Part shown: one piece after another, positions 37,619-45,957 of the stretch
How the letters are laid out: each line of letters opens with the position of its first letter
Position numbering within the stretch: the stretch's first letter is position 1
Position numbers and translations under genes: made by a program
From: an uncultured Clostridia bacterium
GTDB taxonomy: Bacteria > Bacillota > Clostridia > TANB77 > CAG-508
Length of the DNA: 64,000 nt
Direction of reading: 5' to 3'
Assembly (NCBI GenBank): GCA_944390285.1
Contig: CALXPN010000004.1
Location: forward strand, 1 to 64,000
The notes under the pieces: model-generated
The model's input: only the letters and a program-made list of their open reading frames with translations
Databases searched by the model: none
Told to the model about the DNA's origin: nothing

Positions 37619-37744
37619 AAAATTTCTCCTATTTATCTAAAATTTATTATATTTATATTCTGTTTTTTATTATATCATTAAAACATTTTTTGACAACAAA
37701 ATTCTTTAAATTTCTCTTATCCAAATTGTTTTTTATTATATAAG

Positions 37745-37775
37745 TAAAAAGACGAGATAATCCCCGCCTTTTTAC
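37745..37775 (-). terminator. Terminator after the SASP gene
   Basis: AAAAAGACG pairs imperfectly with CGCCTTTTT around an AT-rich loop, with flanking A/T runs. It lies about 25 nt after the SASP stop. Confidence 0.6.
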
Positions 37776-37797
37776 TAAATAATGATTTTGGGTTAAC

Positions 37798-37998
37798 TTA
37801 TTTGTTAGCCATTTGATTTTCAGCTTGTTCTATTAATTTTTTAACCATGTTACCACCGATTCTACCAGCATCTCTTGCTGATATATTTCCGTTATAACCG
37901 TTTTTTAAATTAACACCAACTTCACTAGCAACTTCATATTTGAATCTTTCTAATGAATCCATTGCTTCTGGAACTACGTTTTTATTGCTTTTTGCCAT
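37798..37998 (-). CDS. Alpha/beta-type small acid-soluble spore protein
   Basis: This 66-residue protein has the conserved SASP segments ALERFKYEVASEVGVNLK-type (here SLERFKYEVASEVGVNLK) and GNISARDAGRIGGNMVKKLI. It coats DNA in dormant spores and is cleaved by the Gpr protease, whose site is around YEVASEVGV. RBS GGAGGTG. It shows that the organism is a spore former. The promoter is expected to be SigG-dependent, but I could not see a convincing SigG site. Confidence 0.96.
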   Translation of the reverse strand: MAKSNKNVVPEAMDSLERFKYEVASEVGVNLKNGYNGNISARDAGRIGGNMVKKLIEQAENQMANK

Positions 37999-38238
37999 TT
38001 TAAATTCACCTCCGCTATTTAAAAAATAGTGAATGTTTTTTACATTTGTAAATTCTTACACTATTTTTATATCATTTATAAACGAAAATTTTATTTAAAT
38101 ATATTTTCAAATTTTAAGAAATTTGTTTGAAGTATGTAAAGATAATCTTTAAATACTCCAAAAAAATATTTAATTAAATTTTCTATATATAGAATATGTA
38201 AAAAAAAATATTTTAAACAAACAATTTTTGGAAATAAT

Positions 38239-38265
38239 AAAAGCCTTACAAAAAGTAAGACTTTT
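38239..38265 (-). terminator. Terminator after hpf
   Basis: AAAAG-C-CTTAC pairs with GTAAG-A-CTTTT (one mismatch) around AAAAA, just after the hpf stop. Confidence 0.65.
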
Positions 38266-38282
38266 AAATTTTTAATTTAATT

Positions 38283-38819
38283 TTAGGCTTCTGGTTCTAC
38301 TAACCCATAATTATTTGAATCTTTCAATTTAAAAATTACATTAACTTTTCCTGTATCTACATTAACAAATGTATAAAATACATTTCCTTTTCTTTCTTGT
38401 AATTTTAATTTAGCATCATCTATAGAAATTGGTTTTATTTCATATGATAATGATTTTACAACTTCATTTTCTACTACTTTTTCACCAACTCCATCAAAAT
38501 TCATTTGTTTTATAGATGCATCCTTTTGCATTTTCTCTCTCTTTGCCTTTGATTTTCTAATTTGACCTTCTAAAATATCAATATCCTTATCTATACATGC
38601 ATATAAATCTTTATCTTCTGTAACTGCTTTATAAGAAAGACCTCTTACTGAAACATACATTTCAGCAGTATTTGTTGTTACTGTTTCTTTTTTTATCGTA
38701 ACATTTACATCTATTGATTCATCTGCATAGTATTTTTCAATTCTTGTTAATTTTTTTTCTACATATTCTTTAATTGCTTCTGTAGCCTTTAACTCTTTTC
38801 CTGTTATTGTTATGTTCAT
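38283..38819 (-). CDS. hpf: Ribosome hibernation promoting factor (long form)
   Basis: The 178-residue protein has the N-terminal HPF domain (about 1-105, opening MNITITGKELKATEAIKEYV) and a C-terminal dimerisation domain (about 120-178, with YEIKPISIDDAKLKLQERKG). It joins two 70S ribosomes into inactive 100S pairs at rest. ATG at 38819 has AAAGGAG 6 nt before it; the in-frame GTG at 38828 is the RBS itself. A single gene with its own terminator. Confidence 0.95.
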   Translation of the reverse strand: MNITITGKELKATEAIKEYVEKKLTRIEKYYADESIDVNVTIKKETVTTNTAEMYVSVRGLSYKAVTEDKDLYACIDKDIDILEGQIRKSKAKREKMQKDASIKQMNFDGVGEKVVENEVVKSLSYEIKPISIDDAKLKLQERKGNVFYTFVNVDTGKVNVIFKLKDSNNYGLVEPEA

Positions 38820-38919
38820 TTCAATCACTCCTTTTTGTTTTTTGGTAAGACTATTATATCTATATTTAATTAATTTTGCAAGCTTTTTATATTTTATTTC
38901 AAGCCTTTTATTAATATTT

Positions 38920-39648
38920 TTAAAATAATTTTTCCAACTTATATTCCCTTTCTAATTTTTCATTTAAAAAAATATTAGCAATCAATTCTAGTTCTTTTTG
39001 GCATTTTTCTGAAAGTTCAAAGGAAAAAATTTTTTTAGAATCTGATCTTAAAATATAATTAATTGCATTTCTTGTTGCATCTCTCATCTGAATAGCTCCT
39101 GTATCAAGTTTTCCACAAGAATTACATTTAAAACCATTATCTTTTATACTAAAATAATTCAAATTCTCTTTTGATTTACAATTTACACATTCTAAAGAAT
39201 TTGGTGCAAAACCAAGTATCTTAAGAATTCTAATTTTAAAAACAGCTACTATAAAATCTAAATTTTTATCTGTTTCTGAAATCATATATAAAGTATTTAA
39301 AAAAAGTTTTAATGTATAAAAAGAATTTTGATTTTCTGTTGTAACATCATTTATAATTTTTGTTATGTATGATGCATATGTTAATTTTTCTAAATCTGTT
39401 CTTATATTGTAAAACATTTCTATTGTTTCACATGAATTTATTGAATATGTTTCTGAGCCTTTAAAAAGCATATATTCTCCAAAACATAAAAATTGAGTAC
39501 CGCTAAGCAAAAGACTTTTGGGTCTTCTTGCTCCTCTTGCACTGCACCCAATTTTTCCTAAATTAGGGGTTAGAATTGTAAGCATTTTATCAAAGTCACC
39601 CATATTATTTTCTGATATCACTATTCCATTTACTTTTATTTGTTTCAT
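38920..39648 (-). CDS. recO: DNA repair protein RecO
   Basis: This 242-residue protein has an N-terminal OB-fold (about 1-80, opening MKQIKVNGIVISENNMGDFD) and a C-terminal helical domain with the zinc cysteines CVNCKSK and CNSCGK. It helps load RecA in the RecFOR pathway. The start overlaps the yqzL gene by 44 nt and uses GAAGGTAATA as RBS inside it. The order era-yqzL-recO is conserved in Firmicutes. Confidence 0.94.
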   Translation of the reverse strand: MKQIKVNGIVISENNMGDFDKMLTILTPNLGKIGCSARGARRPKSLLLSGTQFLCFGEYMLFKGSETYSINSCETIEMFYNIRTDLEKLTYASYITKIINDVTTENQNSFYTLKLFLNTLYMISETDKNLDFIVAVFKIRILKILGFAPNSLECVNCKSKENLNYFSIKDNGFKCNSCGKLDTGAIQMRDATRNAINYILRSDSKKIFSFELSEKCQKELELIANIFLNEKLEREYKLEKLF

Positions 39649-39757
39649 CTGCTATTACCTTCATATTTTCTTCTATATTTTTTGTTTCTTTAAATTCTAG
39701 ATAGGAATTTATATCACCTGTATGTTTAAACATATTCCAAGCCAAATTTTTAATCAT
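39605..39757 (-). CDS. yqzL: YqzL-family small protein, 50 residues
   Basis: The frame runs ATG 39757 to TAA 39605 with AAGGAGG upstream. The product MIKNLAWNMFKHTGDINSYL matches the YqzL pattern (WxxFxxTGxIxxYLxxKE), and EFKETKNIEEN follows. It sits between era and recO, exactly where yqzL lies in Bacillus. Its 3' end overlaps recO by 44 nt in another frame. Function is unknown in the family. Confidence 0.85.
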   Translation of the reverse strand: MIKNLAWNMFKHTGDINSYLEFKETKNIEENMKVIADETNKSKWNSDIRK

Positions 39758-39832
39758 TTTATTCCTCCTTCTTCGAATTTATCTTTTGTAGTTTTTAGAA
39801 GATTATACTGGAATTAATTTATAAAATCTTAT

Positions 39833-40735
39833 TTATTTTAATTTAAATTTGTTTACTATATTTTCTTTTTCTTGCCAATCCTCTTTTACTTTTACCCAAA
39901 CTTTTAAATTTACTTTTGTATCTAACATCTCTTCAATATCTTTTCTACTGTATGTTGCAATTTTCTTTAAAAGATTTCCACCTTTTCCTATAATTATACC
40001 TTTATGCGATTCTCTTAAACAATATATTATAGCATCTATATCATAGATTGGTTCTTTTTTGGTTGTTTTTCTTTCTTTAAATTTTTCAATTTCTACATAT
40101 ATTCCATGTGGTACTTCGTCATTTAAAAATTTTAAAGCCTTTTCTCGTATTATTTCTTCTGCCATTTGTCTAACTGTTTGATCTGTATATTCATCATCTG
40201 CATAGTATTTAGGTCCTTCTGGCAATATTTTTACAAGTTCATCTATTATTTCTTGTATTCCGTCTTCTTTTATAGCAGATATTAATATTACTGCCTCAAA
40301 ATTATATTCATTCTTATATATGTCTATAAGTTTCAAAAGTTTATCTTTTCTAACTAAGTCTATTTTATTTATTATAAGAATACATGGTTTATTGCTTTCT
40401 TTTATTTTATCTAAAATTCTTCTGTCTCCTCTTCCAATTTCATTTGAAGTTGCTTCAATTAAAAACATTATTACATCCACTTCTGAAAACATAGTAAATG
40501 CAGTATTTATCATAGTTTCTCCAAGTTTTGTTCTAGGTTTATGTATTCCAGGTGTATCTGTAATTATTATTTGATAATTATCATCATTTAAAATTGCTTT
40601 TATCGCTGTTCTTGTAGTTTGAACCTTATTTGCAGTAATTGCAACTTTTTCTTTTACAAGTGCATTCAGTAATGTAGATTTACCTACATTTGTTCTGCCA
40701 ACAAGTGAAACAAAACCAGATTTAAATTTTTCCAT
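39833..40735 (-). CDS. era: Ribosome-assembly GTPase Era
   Basis: This 300-residue protein has G1 GRTNVGKST (about 13-21), G3 DTPGI, G4 NKID, and the C-terminal KH domain with GIIIGKGGNLLKKI near 240. It binds 16S rRNA 3' end during small-subunit maturation. RBS AAAGGAG lies 6-7 nt before the ATG. The long hairpin element lies right upstream (40775-40876), in its 5' leader or in the 3' part of the previous transcript. Confidence 0.97.
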   Translation of the reverse strand: MEKFKSGFVSLVGRTNVGKSTLLNALVKEKVAITANKVQTTRTAIKAILNDDNYQIIITDTPGIHKPRTKLGETMINTAFTMFSEVDVIMFLIEATSNEIGRGDRRILDKIKESNKPCILIINKIDLVRKDKLLKLIDIYKNEYNFEAVILISAIKEDGIQEIIDELVKILPEGPKYYADDEYTDQTVRQMAEEIIREKALKFLNDEVPHGIYVEIEKFKERKTTKKEPIYDIDAIIYCLRESHKGIIIGKGGNLLKKIATYSRKDIEEMLDTKVNLKVWVKVKEDWQEKENIVNKFKLK

Positions 40736-40771
40736 TAAAACTCCTTTAAATTTTTATTTTATTTATCTTTT

Positions 40772-40878
40772 CATAAATACTTATTAATATTTTTATTTAT
40801 GTGACGCGCAGTTTGGGAGCGTAGTGTAAGCGAAGACGACCAGTAAGAAACATAAATAAAATATTAATAAGTATTATA
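40772..40878. ncRNA. Long hairpin with GC-rich loop, structured RNA or repeat element
   Basis: An arm at 40775-40802 (AATACTTATTAATATTTTT, ATTTATGT) pairs with 40850-40876 (ACATAAATAAAATATTAATA, AGTATT) in a stem of about 25 bp with one bulged T. The 46-nt apical loop (40803-40849) is about half G+C, in a region of about 20% G+C, and contains GCGCAG, GGGAGCGTAG, GCGAAGACGACCAG. A plain terminator would not need a long, GC-rich loop. It may be a structured RNA such as the loop-conserved long-hairpin classes of Firmicutes, or a dispersed repeat. Confidence 0.45.
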
Positions 40879-40902
40879 ATAAAATAGACAAGAATTTAAA
40901 TT

Positions 40903-42012
40903 TTACTCTGATATTGTAACACTTGCATCTAATGGACAAATATTTACCCATGTATTTCCATCATTTACACTAATTTCATTTCCATTTAAATCTACATATG
41001 TTGTTTGTTCTGTTCTATCTGTTTTTATACATTTAATTTTTATTGCCTTCCCATTTGTTATATAATATCCATCTAATTCTCCTACTGTTACAACATCTTG
41101 TCTACCTTTATTTTCTCCATCATTTAATGTATAATTTCTTGCAAAAGTTATTATAATGTTTTTAGTTGTTATATCTTCATTTGTTGTTTCATCTACCATT
41201 TTTCTATTTTTAGAATATCTTGTATATCTTTTTGTCTCTGAATTATATTTGTATTGAACTTTATGATTAGTTGCATATGGTATTGTTACTACATTTGCAA
41301 TTTGACTATCTGTTGATTCTAAATTTACTTCTTCTGTTACATATTTCAAAACACTTTCTTTATCTGATGTAGTTCTATATCCTTTATCTTGAGAAATTTT
41401 TAAAATAGATGAAGTATTTGTATATGCATTATGTGGAGCATTTTTATGTTTTACTCTCCAATATAAAGATGAATTAGTTCTTGATTTTCCTGTATCATAA
41501 ATTTGGCCATTTATACTATCTATATCAAACTTTTTCATATCTGATTCTGCTTGTGGACTCATTCCCAAATGTGCATATATTGCATCATTTTCCATTGCAT
41601 AATCTAAAAAATAATGTCTTGCACTTCTTATTGGTCCAACTTCATCTGCATCCTGTCCTTTAAATAATGCCATTAATCTTGATTCTCCACCTTCTACTAT
41701 AATTTCATATACCATATATGTTGAATTAATTGAAGCTTGTGGCTGTGCATTTACATTATTATCTATCATAAAAGCTATCGGTCTTTCTGTTCCACTAAAA
41801 ATTTCCACTTGTTTTACTGGTTCTTGCTCTAATTTCGAATCTAGTTCATCTTGTGTTTGTATACTTAAATTCTCTGGTTTTTCTTGTTTTTTCAAAAGTT
41901 CTGGATTTAATATAAATATTATTGATACTACTAATACTATTAATAATATTAAACTAATTGATAATAGTACTTTATTTTTTTTCTTCTTACTACTATTTCT
42001 TTTTCTTCTCAT
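40903..42012 (-). CDS. DUF3048 (YerB-like) membrane-anchored protein
   Basis: This 369-residue protein has a basic start, a transmembrane helix (about 14-34) and the paired DUF3048 domains: RPIAFMIDNNVNAQPQASIN and SRLMALFKGQDADEVGPIRS (about 75-135), then YLDYAMENDAIYAHLGMSPQ-like and KNIIITFARNYTLNDGE. YerB-like proteins sit outside the cell and have no assigned role, with a link to membrane or wall stress suggested only by context. RBS is weak (GGGGGATTC). Confidence 0.85.
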   Translation of the reverse strand: MRRKRNSSKKKKNKVLLSISLILLIVLVVSIIFILNPELLKKQEKPENLSIQTQDELDSKLEQEPVKQVEIFSGTERPIAFMIDNNVNAQPQASINSTYMVYEIIVEGGESRLMALFKGQDADEVGPIRSARHYFLDYAMENDAIYAHLGMSPQAESDMKKFDIDSINGQIYDTGKSRTNSSLYWRVKHKNAPHNAYTNTSSILKISQDKGYRTTSDKESVLKYVTEEVNLESTDSQIANVVTIPYATNHKVQYKYNSETKRYTRYSKNRKMVDETTNEDITTKNIIITFARNYTLNDGENKGRQDVVTVGELDGYYITNGKAIKIKCIKTDRTEQTTYVDLNGNEISVNDGNTWVNICPLDASVTISE

Positions 42013-42041
42013 ATGAATCCCCCAAATTTTATTTCATTTAT

Positions 42042-42293
42042 TTATTTTTTTATTAGCTCCATTAAGTAATCATATGCTTCATCTTCTGAATTAAATTCTC
42101 CTGTTTCTTTAAATTTTTCTCTTTCAAAATCTTTTAAAAAAACTACATATTTATGATTTTCTTCTAATACACCATAAATTAAAAATTTTTCTTCATCTAT
42201 ATAATAATCAAAACCTTTTTTTCTCTCTTTAGAATAATATTTTTTTATTACACCTAATTCTTGCATTTTTTGTTCAAACTCTTTTTTCTTCAT
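42042..42293 (-). CDS. Small charged protein, 83 residues, unknown
   Basis: MKKKEFEQKMQELGVIKKYY starts a Lys/Glu-rich alpha/beta protein with YYIDEEKFLIYGVLEEN-like and KYVVFLKDFEREK strands, reminiscent of small immunity-like or DUF folds. It is not secreted. I start at ATG 42293 because TGGAGAT precedes it; a potential start at 42305 would put that box inside the gene. It is flanked by dgkA (26 nt) and the DUF3048 gene. Confidence 0.6.
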   Translation of the reverse strand: MKKKEFEQKMQELGVIKKYYSKERKKGFDYYIDEEKFLIYGVLEENHKYVVFLKDFEREKFKETGEFNSEDEAYDYLMELIKK

Positions 42294-42331
42294 TTTAATC
42301 TCCATTTATGGTTTAATATTATTTTATACTT

Positions 42332-42709
42332 TTATTCAAAAAGTTCTATTATTTTTGGTAAATAAATTAATATACCTATTATAACAGAACACATTGCCAT
42401 TAACATGGCTGTTCCTGCTGCAACATCTTTTGCTATTTTTGCTCTTTCATTATATTCTTCAGTATACATGTCCACTATAGTTTCTACAACACTATTTACA
42501 AATTCTGCCAAAAATACTACCCCAATTGTAATAAATATTATTGCAAACTCTATATAATTTATTTTTAAAATTATTCCAACTAATATTGCTAATATCGAAA
42601 AAAAAGTCTGTATTCTATAATTATGTTCATTTTTAAAAACATATTTTATTCCATTTATAGCATTTTTGAATGCTTCTTTTACATTTTTATTTCTCCACTT
42701 TTTCTCCAT
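42332..42709 (-). CDS. dgkA: Undecaprenol/diacylglycerol kinase family protein
   Basis: This 125-residue membrane protein has three transmembrane helices. It has the family signature EFVNSVVETIVDMYTEEYNE (about 70-89), then AKDVAAGTAMLMAM. In Firmicutes it phosphorylates undecaprenol rather than diacylglycerol, recycling the wall lipid carrier. It follows ybeY, as in many Bacillus and clostridial genomes. RBS AAAGGAAGG. Confidence 0.93.
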   Translation of the reverse strand: MEKKWRNKNVKEAFKNAINGIKYVFKNEHNYRIQTFFSILAILVGIILKINYIEFAIIFITIGVVFLAEFVNSVVETIVDMYTEEYNERAKIAKDVAAGTAMLMAMCSVIIGILIYLPKIIELFE

Positions 42710-42747
42710 ATATTTGCCTTCCTTTTATTTATGCTTTAATTTATATT

Positions 42748-43218
42748 TTACCTTGTTATATTTAATTTTCTTAAAACTTTTTCTTCTTTTTCTCTCATTT
42801 TTATCTTTTCTTCTTCTTTTATATGATCTTCTCCCATTAGATGATAAAAACCATGAACTACCATATATGAAAGTTCTCTTTCAAAGCTATGAGCATATTC
42901 TTCAGCTTGATTTTTTACTTTTTCTATAGAAATAACAATATCTCCTAAAGCTTCTTCATAATTTAAATTTTTTAAGCTATTTATTTCATTTTTTTCAAAC
43001 ATAGGAAAAGAAAGCACATCTGTCTCCATATCTATATTTCTATATTTGTTATTTATTTCTTTTATATGCTTTGGAGTTGTTAAAATGATGCTTATATATA
43101 ATTTTGAATTTTGCAAATTTTCCTCTTTAAAACATTCTATTAAAACTTTATTTATTATTTTTTCAAATTCTTCATTTTTTTCTACATCAAAATATTCTAT
43201 TTCTGATACTTGTTTCAT
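42748..43218 (-). CDS. ybeY: Endoribonuclease YbeY (16S rRNA maturation)
   Basis: This 156-residue protein has the metal-binding motif HGFYHLMGEDH near 118-128, versus the usual HGxLHLxGYDH: all three His and the Asp are kept, and a Glu replaces the common Tyr. An earlier NKKYRNIDMETDVLSFP-like strand (NKYRNIDMETDVLSFPMFE) is present. The start abuts the previous stop (TAAATG), so it is translationally coupled with the 394-codon unknown gene upstream. Confidence 0.92.
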   Translation of the reverse strand: MKQVSEIEYFDVEKNEEFEKIINKVLIECFKEENLQNSKLYISIILTTPKHIKEINNKYRNIDMETDVLSFPMFEKNEINSLKNLNYEEALGDIVISIEKVKNQAEEYAHSFERELSYMVVHGFYHLMGEDHIKEEEKIKMREKEEKVLRKLNITR

Positions 43219-44400
43219 TTATATTTTTTTATAACATCCTTTCATATTTTTATTTGGAATATTTTTTAAGCTTCTCATTGCTCCCAGTTCTACTAATTTA
43301 TTTTTATAGTATTTTCTAATATCTGCATATTTTTCATATTCATCTGATGTATTATATAATTCTCTTTTTAAAGATAATATTTCCTTTTCATCAGAGGAAT
43401 TAGTTTTACTGTATGCTTCCCAAAACTTTTTATAGTTATCTCTTTCTTCAGGCTTATCCCAAAATACTTTTGTTGATAATAGTTTTACATTATAATCTTC
43501 TATTAATTTTAATAACATTCTATATGCTGATTCTTTTTTCTCTGCATTTTTTGTAGCACTTATAAGATTTCTTGTGTCTCTAAGTAGTTTATTATAACAT
43601 TGTTCTGCTGCAACAAGTGGCAGACTATGTGTAAATAAAACTCTACTTAGTCCTAATAAAATCATATTTTTTTCTAAAAAGTCTTTTTCATCTAATTTTC
43701 CTACTGTAAATTTCTCATATTCTTCATATTCATTTAATATTTTCTCATATTTTCCTTCATCATCTATTTTTAATTTTATTGGTAAAATATTTTTTATATA
43801 ATCTTCTAGTGTTTCAAAAATTTTTTTATAAAGATCTGTTTGATTAACTCTTTTAGCTTTTAAACCATCAGCAAGTTTTATTGAATAATTTTTCAAAATT
43901 CCTTTATATATACCATCTATTTTTTCTATGTATATAGGTTCAAATTTTTTTAACATTCTTTCCTTATTGCTTGCAATTAAACTTTGATAATCTAAATCTA
44001 ATAAAAATTTTTGTTTTCTATACTTATATTCTATATATTCTGTATCTTTTAAATGTACAACATTATAATAATTTGCAAGTGCATCCTTTTCAAAAGTTGA
44101 AGCAGTATTATTTTTTACTTTTTTATAAATTGAATCCATAATATGCTTATCTATAGATTCCAAATATAATGTATATGTTTCTTCATATCTATTTTTTAGT
44201 TGTTCCTTTTTTGCAATATCATTTGATTGATCTGCTGATATATATTGTTCAAAATATTTAATTGCTGAATTTCTTTTTATGTTTATCATCATTCCATTAA
44301 TACCTATTCTTGTTGGTATTAATAATTTTGTTAAAGTGCTAGAAAATTTACTGAAAAATGTTGTATCATTCTTAAGTACTCTTAAACCTCTTTCTTCCAT
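43219..44400 (-). CDS. Helical protein of unknown function in the place of phoH
   Basis: This 393-residue, mostly helical, soluble protein shows no known motif to me. It has Lys/Glu-rich coiled-coil stretches (about 45-115 and 255-385) and ends KNIPNKNMKGCYKKI. It lies between yqfD and ybeY, where many Firmicutes carry phoH. It lacks PhoH P-loop motifs, so it is not a PhoH. GGGGAGG lies 12 nt before the chosen ATG at 44400; other in-frame ATGs are at 44412 and 44421, the latter overlapping the yqfD stop. Confidence 0.65.
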   Translation of the reverse strand: MEERGLRVLKNDTTFFSKFSSTLTKLLIPTRIGINGMMINIKRNSAIKYFEQYISADQSNDIAKKEQLKNRYEETYTLYLESIDKHIMDSIYKKVKNNTASTFEKDALANYYNVVHLKDTEYIEYKYRKQKFLLDLDYQSLIASNKERMLKKFEPIYIEKIDGIYKGILKNYSIKLADGLKAKRVNQTDLYKKIFETLEDYIKNILPIKLKIDDEGKYEKILNEYEEYEKFTVGKLDEKDFLEKNMILLGLSRVLFTHSLPLVAAEQCYNKLLRDTRNLISATKNAEKKESAYRMLLKLIEDYNVKLLSTKVFWDKPEERDNYKKFWEAYSKTNSSDEKEILSLKRELYNTSDEYEKYADIRKYYKNKLVELGAMRSLKNIPNKNMKGCYKKI

Positions 44401-44420
44401 AATAAAAAACATCCTCCCCA

Positions 44421-45605
44421 TTAATTTATGCTTTTCTTTTCTCCAATTTCTTCTTGGATTTCGTATATTAATTTCACTCTTAATCCGCCATCTTTTTTTG
44501 TAATAATTAAATCTCTTTTTTTATCATCAAATTTTGAAATTTCAAATTCTTCTTCCATTTCTTTTTCCAATTCTTGTTCTAATTTTTGTTTTAATTCCTC
44601 TTCTGAATATGTTTTTTGTACATTTGACAATTCTATATTTGTTGTTTTTATTATTTCTATTGGTAAATAAAAATTAGAAAATAACTTTAATTTTTTACTT
44701 GAGACTATTGTATCATAATTTTTAAAATTTGAAACCCCTTTATTTAAATTTATTTTAAAATTATTTATACAAATTTCGTTTTTATTTTCTTCTTTTCCAG
44801 TTTTTACTGTTTCTATTTGCACAAAATTCTCTTTTTTCTCTTTTTCAAAATAATTCTTCCCAAAAATATTCGCTTCTGAATGAACATTTCGTATTCCAGA
44901 ATGTTCTCCTTCCATTACTCCTTCTACTAATAAATCTCCTTTTTTTACTTTATCACCTTCTTTTACTCTTGCTGTTCCACTTTGTACAATCATTTTAGAA
45001 ATAATAGCATCTTTACTAGCTACTATATTACAAATTTCATTTTTATCAATAATTTCTGGTTTTTCTATCCTCTCTTCTACTGTTACAATAGCATTTGTTC
45101 CTTTAATTTCAATTCCTATCCAAGATAAATCTTGTCTTTCTATTCTTATATTATTACACACTTCTTCTATATTTATAGATTTTTTAAATTTTCCAATACT
45201 TATTCCTTGCATTTTTACTAAATCTATTATTTCTTCTTTTGATATTTTTTCATTTCCAATAACTTCTATATTCCATATAAATTTTGTCATCATAAAAATA
45301 AAAATTGCAATTACCAAAACAGCAATTGCAAAAACTTTTCTTTTTCTATATTTACTAATAATAAATGGTATACCTGATTTTTTATTTATTTTAACTCTAC
45401 ATTTTGTTTTCTTCGCAATGCTAATAATTTCTCTAAAATCAGATTTTAAAATATTAATTTTTATATATGTATTATTTTCTCTATGCAAATCTTTTAAAAA
45501 TATTTTTCTATTTCTACATATATTTAAAAATTTTTCTATAAAAAAACCTTCAACTATAATGTTTATATAGCCAACAAAAAACATATATATGTATTTTAAT
45601 ATCAT
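44421..45605 (-). CDS. yqfD: Sporulation protein YqfD
   Basis: This 394-residue protein has a membrane helix about 83-103 (VFAIAVLVIAIFIFMMTKFI) and the YqfD sequence features, such as INILKSDFREIISIAKKTKC (about 45-65), GISIGKFKKSINIEEVCNNI, and EGDKVKKGDLLVEGVMEG. It is made in the mother cell in Bacillus. Start ATG 45605 follows GGAGGT. It lies 15 nt downstream of yqfC, the usual pairing. Confidence 0.9.
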   Translation of the reverse strand: MILKYIYMFFVGYINIIVEGFFIEKFLNICRNRKIFLKDLHRENNTYIKINILKSDFREIISIAKKTKCRVKINKKSGIPFIISKYRKRKVFAIAVLVIAIFIFMMTKFIWNIEVIGNEKISKEEIIDLVKMQGISIGKFKKSINIEEVCNNIRIERQDLSWIGIEIKGTNAIVTVEERIEKPEIIDKNEICNIVASKDAIISKMIVQSGTARVKEGDKVKKGDLLVEGVMEGEHSGIRNVHSEANIFGKNYFEKEKKENFVQIETVKTGKEENKNEICINNFKINLNKGVSNFKNYDTIVSSKKLKLFSNFYLPIEIIKTTNIELSNVQKTYSEEELKQKLEQELEKEMEEEFEISKFDDKKRDLIITKKDGGLRVKLIYEIQEEIGEKKSIN

Positions 45606-45619
45606 CTTAACCTCCATTG

Positions 45620-45895
45620 CTATTTAAGATTTTTTTCTTCAAAATCTATATTTTCTATTTTCCCACTCACTAAAAGATCATCATCTGTCATTTGATTTAA
45701 TTTTAAATTAAATCCATTTATATTTATATTACCAATGGCAGTACTTATTCTTGCAAAAAAGTCTTCATATTCTATTATCCCTTTAAAATTTTCTATTAGA
45801 ATTTCATCAAATCCAGTTATTGTAATTTTAGGTACATTACTAATAACTTCTCTTGGTATTTCTAAAAACTTACTTACTTTATTATAATCTCTCAT
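45620..45895 (-). CDS. yqfC: YqfC-family sporulation protein
   Basis: This 91-residue protein opens MRDYNKVSKFLEIPREVISN, then ISNVPKITITGFDEILIENF and KGIIEYEDFF, which match the YqfC family. It lies immediately upstream of yqfD, as usual. Its AGAGAGG ribosome box is buried in a hairpin (see regulatory entry), so translation may depend on structure. The family role in sporulation is not mechanistically known. Confidence 0.85.
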   Translation of the reverse strand: MRDYNKVSKFLEIPREVISNVPKITITGFDEILIENFKGIIEYEDFFARISTAIGNININGFNLKLNQMTDDDLLVSGKIENIDFEEKNLK

Positions 45896-45897
45896 AA

Positions 45898-45945
45898 AAA
45901 AACCTCTCTTTTTAATTATATATTCTAAAAAGAAAGGTTTATTCT
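45898..45945 (-). promoter_or_regulatory. Hairpin overlapping the yqfC ribosome binding site
   Basis: On the minus strand AAACCTTTCTTTTTA pairs with TAAAAAGAGAGGTTT (one mismatch) around a 10-nt AT loop, and a T run follows. The AGAGAGG of yqfC lies in the 3' arm, 7 nt from its ATG. The structure looks like a terminator for the preceding DUF4116 gene and at the same time hides the next ribosome site. Confidence 0.55.
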
Positions 45946-45957
45946 ATATTTTTATAT

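Noticed and set aside
37999-38100. SigG promoter before the SASP gene
   Set aside because: A CATTCACTA-like word is present, but no matching -35 at proper distance.
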